32,274 bases of DNA from Bacteroidales bacterium (lineage in GTDB: Bacteria; Bacteroidota; Bacteroidia; Bacteroidales; VadinHA17). The DNA lies in assembly GCA_003162595.1 (NCBI GenBank), contig PMNJ01000174.1:5458-37731 (forward strand), given 5' to 3'. Position 1 is the first letter of the stretch, and every line of letters begins with the position of its first letter. Of this stretch, positions 15,322 to 23,755 are shown in pieces. Position numbers and translations under genes: made by a program. The notes beneath the pieces are model-generated. The model was given only the letters and a program-made list of their open reading frames with translations. It had not been told where the DNA came from and did no database searches.

Positions 15322-16950
15322 ATGAAAAAAATTAGAATATTCTTACTGTTCTTTGTTTTAACACTGCTTATTAGCAGTTGCGAAAAGAACTTTGACCCTA
15401 AAATATATGGGTTTCTTTCAACGGCAAACTATCCTAAAACAGAGGCCGACTATGAGGCGCTTTTGATGGATTGCTACCTTCCTTTTTTAGGTAACTGGAA
15501 TTATTCTCTTAGTACAGCCAACCAATATGGTTTCTATATTATTCAAGGCGTTTTAAGACTTTTTGACGATCCTTCCGATTATTGTGCTCCGTGGCTTATC
15601 AGAGCTTGGGGAGGTTCCTGGATAAAATTGTCTCAGGCTAACTATGCCGACTGTATCCTATACCCACGTACTGGTGGCGGTGACGATACCCCAAACTTTG
15701 AGAAAGTCAAAGATATCACCCGCATGACCGAAATTATAGGAGTTCTCCAAAATGCAACAATACTATCGGATGAAAAGAAAAGTAACTTTGTTGGCGAGGC
15801 ACGGTTGTTACGTGGTCTTACAATGTACTATTTGCTTCATATTTACGGACCGGTTCCGGTTATTATTGATCCCACATTAGTTTCAGACGAAAATGCTGAA
15901 GAGAATATGGTACGTCCAACTTTGGAGCAAATGGCAGGATGGATTAAAGATGATTTTGAATATGCTGCAGCAAATATGTCAAACACTGCACCTAAAGGGC
16001 GTTATACGTCTGATTATGCAAAATTTTGCCTGATGCGGCATTGCCTGAATGAAGGATCATACATGACAGGTTATTATGATAGGGCGATCGAATTGTTTGG
16101 CGAATTAAGTAATTCCGGATACGGTTTGTTCACCAAAGATGGTGCGGATGCTTATGCGAACCAATTCAAAATGGCCAATAAGTTTAATAATGAGGTAATT
16201 ATGGCTCTTTCAACCAGTAAAGCAGGTGATGGTGGCGGTAAAGATGGCAACTTTTTCCCGGTTTCAATGTATGTTATACCCAATGACGCATCAGCATATG
16301 CAGACGTTGCCAATACTATTCCTACTCCATTTGTATGGCAAGGATCTGGTTGGGGCCAGTGTTTTAATGTGGCTCCCGCGTATTACGATGCTTATGAAGC
16401 TGGTGATACCCGCAGAAATGTTATTCTGACTTCATATGTTGTTAATGATGCTAACAGGACAGTTATTACAAGAGACGATATTGGTGTTAAATGGTCAGGG
16501 TTCCTTATTAATAAATATCCCCCTGAAATTGCTAGCCCCTTTCAGCCAACCGATTTTCCACTAGCCAGATGGGCTGATGTGCTTTTAATGTATGCTGAAG
16601 CAGTAGCCAGAAAGGCACAGGCTGTTCCAACGGGAGATGCTCTTCAGGGAGTTAATGATGTCAGAGCTCGTGCTGGTCTTCCGCCATTAAGCGGTGCGGC
16701 AATCGCCAGTTACGATGGATTTATGGATGCATTGTTGATTGAACGTGGTCATGAAATGATTTATGAAGGTTGCAGAAAAATTGATCTGATCCGTTTTAAC
16801 AAATACAGACATAATTGCACTATTATCAAAGGAGTTGCTCCGACAAATCAGTATATGCCACTTCCTGACTATGCTGTTCAACAGGCTGCTTCCTATGGCA
16901 AAACACTGGAACAATACTACGAAAGGCCTGATTACGCTTCGGATAATTAG
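15322..16950 (+). CDS. SusD/RagB-family glycan-binding outer-membrane lipoprotein (right arm)
   Basis: A 542-residue SusD homolog. The lipobox is LISSC (Cys 20). SusD hallmarks are GEARLLRGLTMYYLLHIYG, GPVPVIIDP, YAKFCLMRHCLNEGSY, WADVLLMYAEAVARK, GVNDVRARAGLPPL, and LIERGHEMIYEGCRKIDLIRF. It is the partner of the STN-type SusC immediately upstream and caps that porin at the cell surface. A perfect terminator hairpin follows shortly after the stop, so susC-susD of this arm form their own transcript end, and the enzymes downstream probably depend on further promoters or read-through. Confidence 0.95.
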   Translation: MKKIRIFLLFFVLTLLISSCEKNFDPKIYGFLSTANYPKTEADYEALLMDCYLPFLGNWNYSLSTANQYGFYIIQGVLRLFDDPSDYCAPWLIRAWGGSWIKLSQANYADCILYPRTGGGDDTPNFEKVKDITRMTEIIGVLQNATILSDEKKSNFVGEARLLRGLTMYYLLHIYGPVPVIIDPTLVSDENAEENMVRPTLEQMAGWIKDDFEYAAANMSNTAPKGRYTSDYAKFCLMRHCLNEGSYMTGYYDRAIELFGELSNSGYGLFTKDGADAYANQFKMANKFNNEVIMALSTSKAGDGGGKDGNFFPVSMYVIPNDASAYADVANTIPTPFVWQGSGWGQCFNVAPAYYDAYEAGDTRRNVILTSYVVNDANRTVITRDDIGVKWSGFLINKYPPEIASPFQPTDFPLARWADVLLMYAEAVARKAQAVPTGDALQGVNDVRARAGLPPLSGAAIASYDGFMDALLIERGHEMIYEGCRKIDLIRFNKYRHNCTIIKGVAPTNQYMPLPDYAVQQAASYGKTLEQYYERPDYASDN

Positions 16951-16967
16951 GACAGGTCTTAACCAAT

Positions 16968-17006
16968 AATAAACTACTTCACTGTTCAATGGTGAAGTAG
17001 TTTATT
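16968..17006 (+). terminator. Intrinsic terminator after the right-arm susD
   Basis: A perfect 15-bp inverted repeat (AATAAACTACTTCAC with GTGAAGTAGTTTATT, 9-base loop) followed by TCTTGTAATAATCTTTTC. It begins 18 bases after the susD stop. The AT-rich lower stem could also serve as a terminator on the other strand, but no gene there needs one. Confidence 0.85.
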
Positions 17007-17133
17007 TCTTGTAATAATCTTTTCATATGTTCATATTTTTAAATTGGCTTATAATGTCCAACTATCTATGATTATGCTTGTTTGTTAATTTTTGGCAATA
17101 GATGTGTGATAATATTTATTAAATCAATGATGA

Positions 17134-19407
17134 ATGAAAGATTGTTTAAATAATGATCATAAAGTTGGAAAATTGAAGAGATTACCACTATTTATTCTTT
17201 TACTTGCTTCAGTTATAAGTTTTGGCCAAAAATCTGATCGAACAACTCAAACTCCTGAAAAAGTCAACATTAAAACCAGCTGGGTTTCAGATAAGACCAC
17301 TTTCCCTTTTCAGAATCCGGATATGCCAATCGAGGAGCGGGTCAATAACATTGTCTCCCTGATGACTCTTGATGAAAAGGCTGCCTTTCTCTCAGAACGT
17401 CCTGGTGTTCCGCGTCTGGGGATTCCGTCAATGCCTCATTCGGAAGGGCTTCATGGTCTGGCTCAGGGAGTGCCCGGCAACTGGAACGGCCGCGATCCCA
17501 TAACGACAACCACATTTCCGCAATCTATAGGAATGGGAGAGACCTGGGATCCGGATATTGTTCGCAAAGCCGGAGCAATAGAAGGGTATGAAGCCAGGTA
17601 CGTATACCAGAGTCCCAAATATAAAAATAACCGTGGCGCAATCTTCATGGGTCTCATTATCAGAGCGCCAAATTCCGATTTAGGCCGTGACCCCCGCTGG
17701 GGCAGGACTGAAGAATGTTTCGGTGAGGATCCTTACTTCAACGGCGTAATGGCTGTCGCTATGATAAAGGGACTGCAGGGCGATGATCCGAAATACTGGC
17801 TTAGTGCAGCGCTTTTAAAACATTTTCTGGCCAACAGCAATGAAGATCATCGCACCAGCACGTCATCGAATTTTGACATCCGTCAGTTTTATGAGTATTA
17901 TTCCCTTCCCTTCCACATGGGTTTTGTGGAGGGAGGCGCAAGGTGTTTCATGACATCCTACAATATGGTCAATGGCATCCCCTGTACTGTGAATCCGGCG
18001 ATTGAGGCAGTGACTGTAAAGAAGTGGGGCGTAGACGGCGTTATATGTACTGATGCCGGAGGCTTCAGCAATCTCACCCGCTCACAGCATTATTACGAAA
18101 ATACAACCCAGGCTGCTGCTGGCTCTATCAATGCAGGTATCAATCAATACCTGGACAGAAATTTTGAAGGTCCAGTGAAAACAGCCATTAAGGAAGGACT
18201 TCTCACTGAGGAACGTCTCGATGAAGTCATCAAGGGCACACTTCGCGTTTTTATCCGTTTGGGACTTCTCGACCCGCCAGATCGGGTTCCCTATTCAAAA
18301 ATCGGAACTGAAGAGACCGAGCCGTGGAACATGCAAAAAAACAGGGATATAGTGCGCCTTGCTACACAGGAGTCAATTGTACTTCTGAAAAACAGAGGAA
18401 ATCTTCTTCCTCTGAATAAGTCGGCTTTGAAGTCTATTGCCATGATAGGGCCACGTGCCAATGAAGTCGTATTCGATTGGTACAGTTCTCAGGCTCCTTA
18501 TGCAGTTACCCCTTTGGCCGGAGTTAAGAACAAAGTGGGGTCACACGTAAAAGTTCAGTTCGCCCTGGGCGATGACGTAGCTGCAGCAGTAAATCTGGCC
18601 AGATCATCTGACGTGGCTATAGTTTGCGTGGGCAACAATCCCAACCAGGAGAATGGCTGGAAAAAAATATCCAACCCGAGCGAAGGTCGGGAAGACCTGG
18701 ATCGTAAGATCATTACTCTTGATGCCCAGGAAGAACTTATTAAACAGGTGCTGGCTGCCAATCCTAAAACGATTGTTGTGCTAAAAAGCAGTTTCCCTTA
18801 TGCCATCAACTGGACCCAGGAGAATTTGCCAGCTATATTGCATATGGCTCACAGCAGTCAGGAGGAAGGCAATGCCCTGGCAGATGTGCTGTTCGGGGAC
18901 TATAATCCCGGAGGACGTTTGGTACAGACATGGCCCAGGTCCCTGGATCAGTTGCCTGAGATGCTGGATTACAACATCCGCGACGGACGTACATACATGT
19001 ATTTCAAGAGTGAACCGCTCTATCCATTCGGCTTTGGTCTGAGTTATACCACGTTTGCCTATACGAACATTAAGACCAGCGATGCGAGCCTTAGCCGGGA
19101 TGGTTCTATAGCTGTAAATATTGACGTGGAGAATACCGGTAAAAGAGCAGGCGATGAGGTGGTACAGCTTTATGTAAAGCACATCAACTCTCAGGTCAGT
19201 CGTCCTGACGAGGAACTCAAGGGATTTAAGCGCGTGCACTTAAAAGCGGGTGAACGACAGACCGTGACAATTCCCCTGGCCGCTCAACGTCTGGCCTATT
19301 GGGACATCAGCAAAAACGACTGGCAAGTGGAGCGCGACAGTGTTGAAATACGTGTAGGTGCTTCCTCCACAGACATCCGCTTACAGCATACCATTAGTGT
19401 AAAGTAG
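17134..19407 (+). CDS. GH3 beta-glycosidase (beta-glucosidase or beta-xylosidase type)
   Basis: A 757-residue secreted GH3 enzyme. A signal peptide covers about residues 14-31 (PLFILLLASVISFGQ). The N-terminal TIM-barrel domain includes EGLHGLAQG, TTFPQSIGMG, LGRDPRWGRTEECFGEDPYF and KHFLANSNEDHR, and the nucleophile Asp lies in GVICTDAGG (about D307). The second alpha/beta domain begins near LLKNRGNLLPLNKSA and includes VVLKSSFPYAINW. A C-terminal fibronectin-III-like domain has GDEVVQLYVKH and ELKGFKRVHLKAGE. GH3 enzymes remove single beta-linked sugars from non-reducing ends; glucose and xylose are both possible here. It could finish sophorose from the left arm (some Bacteroides GH3 enzymes act on beta-1,2-glucooligosaccharides) or unmasked glucose of xyloglucan oligosaccharides. 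It stands alone between two terminator-like hairpins. Confidence 0.92.
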   Translation: MKDCLNNDHKVGKLKRLPLFILLLASVISFGQKSDRTTQTPEKVNIKTSWVSDKTTFPFQNPDMPIEERVNNIVSLMTLDEKAAFLSERPGVPRLGIPSMPHSEGLHGLAQGVPGNWNGRDPITTTTFPQSIGMGETWDPDIVRKAGAIEGYEARYVYQSPKYKNNRGAIFMGLIIRAPNSDLGRDPRWGRTEECFGEDPYFNGVMAVAMIKGLQGDDPKYWLSAALLKHFLANSNEDHRTSTSSNFDIRQFYEYYSLPFHMGFVEGGARCFMTSYNMVNGIPCTVNPAIEAVTVKKWGVDGVICTDAGGFSNLTRSQHYYENTTQAAAGSINAGINQYLDRNFEGPVKTAIKEGLLTEERLDEVIKGTLRVFIRLGLLDPPDRVPYSKIGTEETEPWNMQKNRDIVRLATQESIVLLKNRGNLLPLNKSALKSIAMIGPRANEVVFDWYSSQAPYAVTPLAGVKNKVGSHVKVQFALGDDVAAAVNLARSSDVAIVCVGNNPNQENGWKKISNPSEGREDLDRKIITLDAQEELIKQVLAANPKTIVVLKSSFPYAINWTQENLPAILHMAHSSQEEGNALADVLFGDYNPGGRLVQTWPRSLDQLPEMLDYNIRDGRTYMYFKSEPLYPFGFGLSYTTFAYTNIKTSDASLSRDGSIAVNIDVENTGKRAGDEVVQLYVKHINSQVSRPDEELKGFKRVHLKAGERQTVTIPLAAQRLAYWDISKNDWQVERDSVEIRVGASSTDIRLQHTISVK

Positions 19408-19487
19408 AAGATCATGAAGGGCAATAGGACAGTGGACAGTGATTATGCATAATGAAGCGAACAGATAATTCAGTCAAAGGACTCAAA

Positions 19488-19512
19488 ATGCAATTGAAGA
19501 TTTCAATTGCAT
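19488..19512 (+). terminator. Hairpin after the GH3 gene
   Basis: A perfect 11-bp stem (ATGCAATTGAA, loop GAT, TTCAATTGCAT) located 81 bases after the GH3 stop. No U-run follows, so termination is doubtful; a regulatory or transcript-end role is equally possible. Its right arm contains the TTG that may be the -33 element of the next promoter. Confidence 0.45.
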
Positions 19513-19539
19513 GCATTAAATACTACATTAATAAATTTG
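19507..19539 (+). promoter_or_regulatory. Promoter of the GH35-GH31 operon
   Basis: TAAATTTG at 19532-19539 matches the TAnnTTTG -7 consensus exactly. TTG at 19507-19509 lies 22 bases upstream, near the usual -33 spacing. The ATG of the GH35-like gene is 25 bases downstream. Confidence 0.65.
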
Positions 19540-19564
19540 TTGTAATAATTTAAAAAGAGAATTC

Positions 19565-21292
19565 ATGAAAAACATTATGAAAAACAGAAGCCAAACTTAT
19601 CGTATACTACTGGCAATAATGTTATTGCTGCCATTATTCATTATTAATTGTGCAAGCCAAACACCTATTCCTTGTCTAAAGGAACAAGGTACGGCAAAAC
19701 AATTTATTGTTGATGGAAAACCTTTTATCGCCTTGTGCGGGGAACTTACCAATAATGCTGCTACCAACCTTGAATATATGAAACCAATCTGGCCGGCATT
19801 AAAAGAGGGGAACCTTAATTCGGTGATAGCGGGTATTTCATGGGCCATGGTTGAGCCGGAGAAAGGCAAATTCAATTTTGATATAGTTGGCGATGTAATA
19901 AAAGAGGCCAGAAAGAATGATTTGAAACTTATTTTTATCTGGTTTGCCAGTTGGAAAAACGGGATGTCCAGTTATATGCCTGATTGGGTAAAAAAAGATT
20001 ATGAACAATTCCCCCGCGTTAAAATAAATAACGGTGAAACAATCGAATTGTTAACACCATTAAGTGAAGCAAACCGAAATGCTGATGCGCAAGCCTTTGC
20101 AGCCCTCATGAAATACATTAAGGAAGTTGACAGCAGCCAGCGAACGGTTATAATGATCCAGGTTGAGAATGAAGTAGGCATATTGCTTGACACCCGCGAT
20201 CGTTCGGCAGTTGCCAATAAAGCTTATAACGGACCTGTTCCACAGAAATTAATGAGCTATATTGAAAAAAATAAAGATAACCTCGTTCCTGAATTAAAAG
20301 CAGCATGGAAAGCTAACGGATCTAAATTGTCAGGAACCTGGGAAGAAGTGTTTGGCCCGGGAAAACCTAAAGGACTTGTATTACCGGTTAGGAATCTCGT
20401 TCCCCCAATGACTCAGAAAGAACAGGATGAAGCATTGGTGACATATCCTTTTTATTCCGACGAAGTATTTATGGCATGGTACTATGCAACTTACATAAAT
20501 TACGTTGCTGAAGCCGGAAAAGCAGAATACCCTATACCAATGTATGTTAATGCATGGTTAAAACAAAGAGAACATTCATGGCCCGGTACTTATCCAGGCG
20601 GTGGCCCTCTTCCTCATGTATTTGATATATGGCATGCAGGTGCTCCGTCAATAGATATCCTTGGACCGGATCTTTATCGCCCTGATTTTGCTTACATAGC
20701 AAAACAATATATCCGCTCCGGAAACCCCTTATTTATCCCTGAAACGAGTGGTGGGGTACAGGGAGCGGCAAATGTCATTTTTGCAGTCGGACAACTCAAT
20801 GCATTAGGTTTTTCGCCATTTGGTATTGAAAGACGTCTTCATCCTGATGATGAACTGTCGCAGAGCTACAAGATGATTTCTCAGTTAATGCCTTTAATTG
20901 GAAAACATCAGGGGATGAATTCGATGGGTGCAGTTTTATTAACTAAGGATAATCCTTCGGAAGATATTGCGTTTGGTGAGCAAATCTTTCATACCGATCT
21001 TCGGTTCGATCCGAACAATCTGCATAGCAGTAGCTCAGATCTGGGTGCAGCTATATTTATAATGACCGCTCCTAATGAGTTTTATATTGGAGGAATAGGT
21101 ATATCAATAACTTTTTCACAGAAAAATTCTGAATTTAAAAGCGGACTGGCAACTGTCGAAGAAGGTACTTTTGTTGATGGAAAATGGATCCCGGGGCGCA
21201 GACTGGCAGGCGATGATACTGCTCAGGGAAATAATCTCAGGCTGGGTAATGATTACAGCATCCTGAGAGTTACTTTATATAGTTATAAATAG
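19565..21292 (+). CDS. GH35 beta-galactosidase-like enzyme with DUF5597 region
   Basis: A 575-residue enzyme with a lipoprotein-like signal (hydrophobic run, then IINC, Cys 29). The TIM barrel has the GH35/GH42 clan pattern: SVIAGISWAMVEPEKGKFNF near the start, the acid/base Glu in MIQVENEVG (E203), and a probable nucleophile Glu in FIPETSGG (E393). The C-terminal part (about 430-575) looks like the DUF5597 region of the GH35 branch that includes Cellvibrio japonicus Bgl35A, a galactosidase that trims galactose from xyloglucan oligosaccharides; I rely on memory of that family. The directly following GH31 alpha-xylosidase (4-base gap) supports the same job. A second in-frame ATG lies four codons in (19577). 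The family call is firm; galactose specificity is inference. Confidence 0.85.
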   Translation: MKNIMKNRSQTYRILLAIMLLLPLFIINCASQTPIPCLKEQGTAKQFIVDGKPFIALCGELTNNAATNLEYMKPIWPALKEGNLNSVIAGISWAMVEPEKGKFNFDIVGDVIKEARKNDLKLIFIWFASWKNGMSSYMPDWVKKDYEQFPRVKINNGETIELLTPLSEANRNADAQAFAALMKYIKEVDSSQRTVIMIQVENEVGILLDTRDRSAVANKAYNGPVPQKLMSYIEKNKDNLVPELKAAWKANGSKLSGTWEEVFGPGKPKGLVLPVRNLVPPMTQKEQDEALVTYPFYSDEVFMAWYYATYINYVAEAGKAEYPIPMYVNAWLKQREHSWPGTYPGGGPLPHVFDIWHAGAPSIDILGPDLYRPDFAYIAKQYIRSGNPLFIPETSGGVQGAANVIFAVGQLNALGFSPFGIERRLHPDDELSQSYKMISQLMPLIGKHQGMNSMGAVLLTKDNPSEDIAFGEQIFHTDLRFDPNNLHSSSSDLGAAIFIMTAPNEFYIGGIGISITFSQKNSEFKSGLATVEEGTFVDGKWIPGRRLAGDDTAQGNNLRLGNDYSILRVTLYSYK

Positions 21293-21296
21293 AATT

Positions 21297-23729
21297 ATGA
21301 GAATCAAAAAAACTCTTCTTATGTCAATGCGATATCATATTTTGATATTATCATTATTGGCAACTCTTTGTTTTCCTGTATACGCCCAAATTCCAATCAA
21401 TTCAGGAGACAGAAATCAGGAGTTGCTGAATGAACCCTACGACATCAGTCCTGATTTCCGGAATTTCTCGAACACGTATTACCTGGCCGACAGCCTTTCG
21501 GCGTTCGACCCGGCAACAGGTAAAGGTGAAATTACCTACCACCGTTACGAATATTCCACACGGCAGGCCTTCAACAACATGCTCGCCGTGCTGAAGCCGG
21601 TGAATCCCAACGAATTTCCTGAGAAAGAATATGCCGTTTCACCAAATCTGCCATTCTCCATCACGTTTGTTTCGCCTCGCACAATCCGAATCCGCACCAA
21701 TTCGCGTTTCGATGTCAAACCCGATCCGGAATCATTAATGCTGGTAGGTGGAAAAGCGCCGCAGGACCTTACGTCCTGGAAATACAGCCCGGTTGACGGC
21801 GGTTACAAATACACGAGTGAATACGGTTCGGTCATTGTGAAAACTTCGCCATGGCGAATTGAGATCCGTGATGCTTCAGGAAAAGAGCTGACCCACACGG
21901 TTAGTAATGCCGACGGCCCTGAATCACTTACCCCTGTTTTGCCCTTCTCATTTGTCCGTCGTGCCTCGGATTATTCGACCAGCATATCGGCTGTTTTTTC
22001 ACTTTCTCCGGAAGAAAAAATATTTGGTTGTGGCGAGTCGTTCACGCAATTAGATAAACGCGGTCAGAAAGTGGTGCTATGGGCCGACGATGCCAATGGC
22101 GTCCAGAATGAATCGATGTACAAGCCCATCCCATTTTTTATGAGTAGCCGTGGATACGGCTTGTTCATGCACACTTCGTCGCCAATTACCTGCGATTTCG
22201 GGAAATATTTCAGCGGCATTTATTCGCTCATGATTGGCGACGACCAGGCCGACCTGTTTGTTTTTCTCGGTGAGCCGAAAGACATCCTGAATGAATATAC
22301 AGACCTGACCGGAAAACCAGCCATGCCTCCACTGTGGTCATTCGGTTTCTGGATGAGCCGGATCACTTATTATTCGGAAAAAGAGGGACGCGAAGTTACC
22401 TCAAAACTACGCGAAAATAAAATTCCTGCCGATGTGCTCCATTTCGATACCGGTTGGTTCGAAACCGACTGGAGATGTGATTATCAATTCTCGAAAACCC
22501 GTTTCACCGACGCGACAAAGATGATGGCCGATTTCAAAAAAATAGGGTTTCGCACGTGTTTATGGCAATTGCCCTATTTTGTTCCGAAGAACACTCTGTT
22601 TCCTGAAATTATTGAAAAGGGACTTTTTGTGAAAGATGCCAAAGGCAATTTGCCGTACGAAGATGCCGTTCTCGATTTCTCGAATCCGGCCACTGTGAGT
22701 TGGTATCAGGACAAAATCGGAAATTTATTAAAACAGGGAGTCAGCGTGATTAAAGTTGATTTCGGCGAGGCTGCTCCCAAAAACGGTTTGTTCTTTTCAG
22801 GAAAAACCGGTTTTTACGAACACAATCTGTATCCGCTGCGGTACAACAAAGCGGTAGCCGACATTACCAAGAAAGTAACCGGCGAAACCATCATCTGGGC
22901 ACGAAGCGCCTGGGCAGGCAGCCAACGCTATCCGCTTCACTGGGGTGGTGATGCCGCAAATACAAATACTGCTATGGCTGCTGAGTTACGAGGAGGTTTG
23001 TCATTCGGGCTCTCCGGATTTTCGTTCTGGTCGCACGACATTGGCGGATTTGTGAACAAGAAGCCTGAAGATCTTTACCGTCGCTGGCTTCCATTTGGAA
23101 TGCTCTCTTCGCACACCCGCAGCCACGGCGCACCGCCCACCGAACCCTGGGGCTACGGCGAAGATTTTATGAACGCTTTCCGCCTGGCCGACAATATGCG
23201 CTATGAAATGATGCCATATATTTATGCGCAGGCCAAAGACTGCAGCGAACGCGGATTGCCAATGTTGCGCGCGCTTTTTGTGGAATATCCAAACGATCCG
23301 GGTTCGTGGCTGGTTGACGACGAATATCTGTTTGGCTCGGATATGCTCGTAGCTCCGTTATTTGAAAATGTTACTAAGCGTGATGTATATCTTCCTCCTG
23401 GACAGTGGATTGACTATCAGACAGGTAAAGTATTTTCAGGTGGTTGGCACAATATTGAGGCCGGGAAAATTCCAATTGTCGTTCTGGTGCACGAAGGAGC
23501 AGTTATTCCACACATCGCTCTTGCACAGTCTACTGCTCAGATGGATTGGTCAAAACTGGACCTGATAGTTTATGCAACAGACACAAAGAAAGTGAGCGGA
23601 TTGATCTGCCTTCCTTCAGACAACTTGCTGCATAAGATATCCCTGGTGAAAAAGGACAATCAGTTCGTTATGGAAACTGATCCGTTTGCCGGAAAGGTTT
23701 CGTGGAAAATCAAACTGTATTCAAAATGA
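21297..23729 (+). CDS. GH31 alpha-xylosidase (YicI type)
   Basis: An 810-residue secreted GH31 enzyme. The signal peptide ends about residue 30 (CFPVYAQIP); an internal ATG at 21327 gives a shorter, normal signal and is an alternative start. An N-terminal beta-sandwich covers about 50-340. The TIM barrel carries the nucleophile Asp in IKVDFGEAAP (about D488) and the acid/base Asp in PLHWGGDAANT (about D552), followed by LRGGLSFGLSGFSFWSHDIG and HTRSHGAPP. The KVDFGE and HWGGD contexts are those of YicI-like alpha-xylosidases rather than alpha-glucosidases. It would remove the terminal alpha-1,6-xylose of xyloglucan oligosaccharides. It sits between the GH35-like gene and an unassigned TIM-barrel protein in one operon. 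Base composition is uneven: a central stretch is far richer in G+C than both ends and its neighbours. Confidence 0.92.
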   Translation: MRIKKTLLMSMRYHILILSLLATLCFPVYAQIPINSGDRNQELLNEPYDISPDFRNFSNTYYLADSLSAFDPATGKGEITYHRYEYSTRQAFNNMLAVLKPVNPNEFPEKEYAVSPNLPFSITFVSPRTIRIRTNSRFDVKPDPESLMLVGGKAPQDLTSWKYSPVDGGYKYTSEYGSVIVKTSPWRIEIRDASGKELTHTVSNADGPESLTPVLPFSFVRRASDYSTSISAVFSLSPEEKIFGCGESFTQLDKRGQKVVLWADDANGVQNESMYKPIPFFMSSRGYGLFMHTSSPITCDFGKYFSGIYSLMIGDDQADLFVFLGEPKDILNEYTDLTGKPAMPPLWSFGFWMSRITYYSEKEGREVTSKLRENKIPADVLHFDTGWFETDWRCDYQFSKTRFTDATKMMADFKKIGFRTCLWQLPYFVPKNTLFPEIIEKGLFVKDAKGNLPYEDAVLDFSNPATVSWYQDKIGNLLKQGVSVIKVDFGEAAPKNGLFFSGKTGFYEHNLYPLRYNKAVADITKKVTGETIIWARSAWAGSQRYPLHWGGDAANTNTAMAAELRGGLSFGLSGFSFWSHDIGGFVNKKPEDLYRRWLPFGMLSSHTRSHGAPPTEPWGYGEDFMNAFRLADNMRYEMMPYIYAQAKDCSERGLPMLRALFVEYPNDPGSWLVDDEYLFGSDMLVAPLFENVTKRDVYLPPGQWIDYQTGKVFSGGWHNIEAGKIPIVVLVHEGAVIPHIALAQSTAQMDWSKLDLIVYATDTKKVSGLICLPSDNLLHKISLVKKDNQFVMETDPFAGKVSWKIKLYSK

Positions 23730-23755
23730 AAAATTAACCTTTAATTAATAGAAAA

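Noticed and set aside
17041..17133. TAATTTTTG and TAATATTT as promoter of the GH3 gene
   Set aside because: Neither keeps the TAnnTTTG spacing and the nearest TTG is not at a normal distance, so no promoter call was made.
18781..19239. 152-codon minus-strand frame within the GH3 gene
   Set aside because: It is the reverse of the conserved GH3 C-terminal and fibronectin-III-like region, without features of its own.
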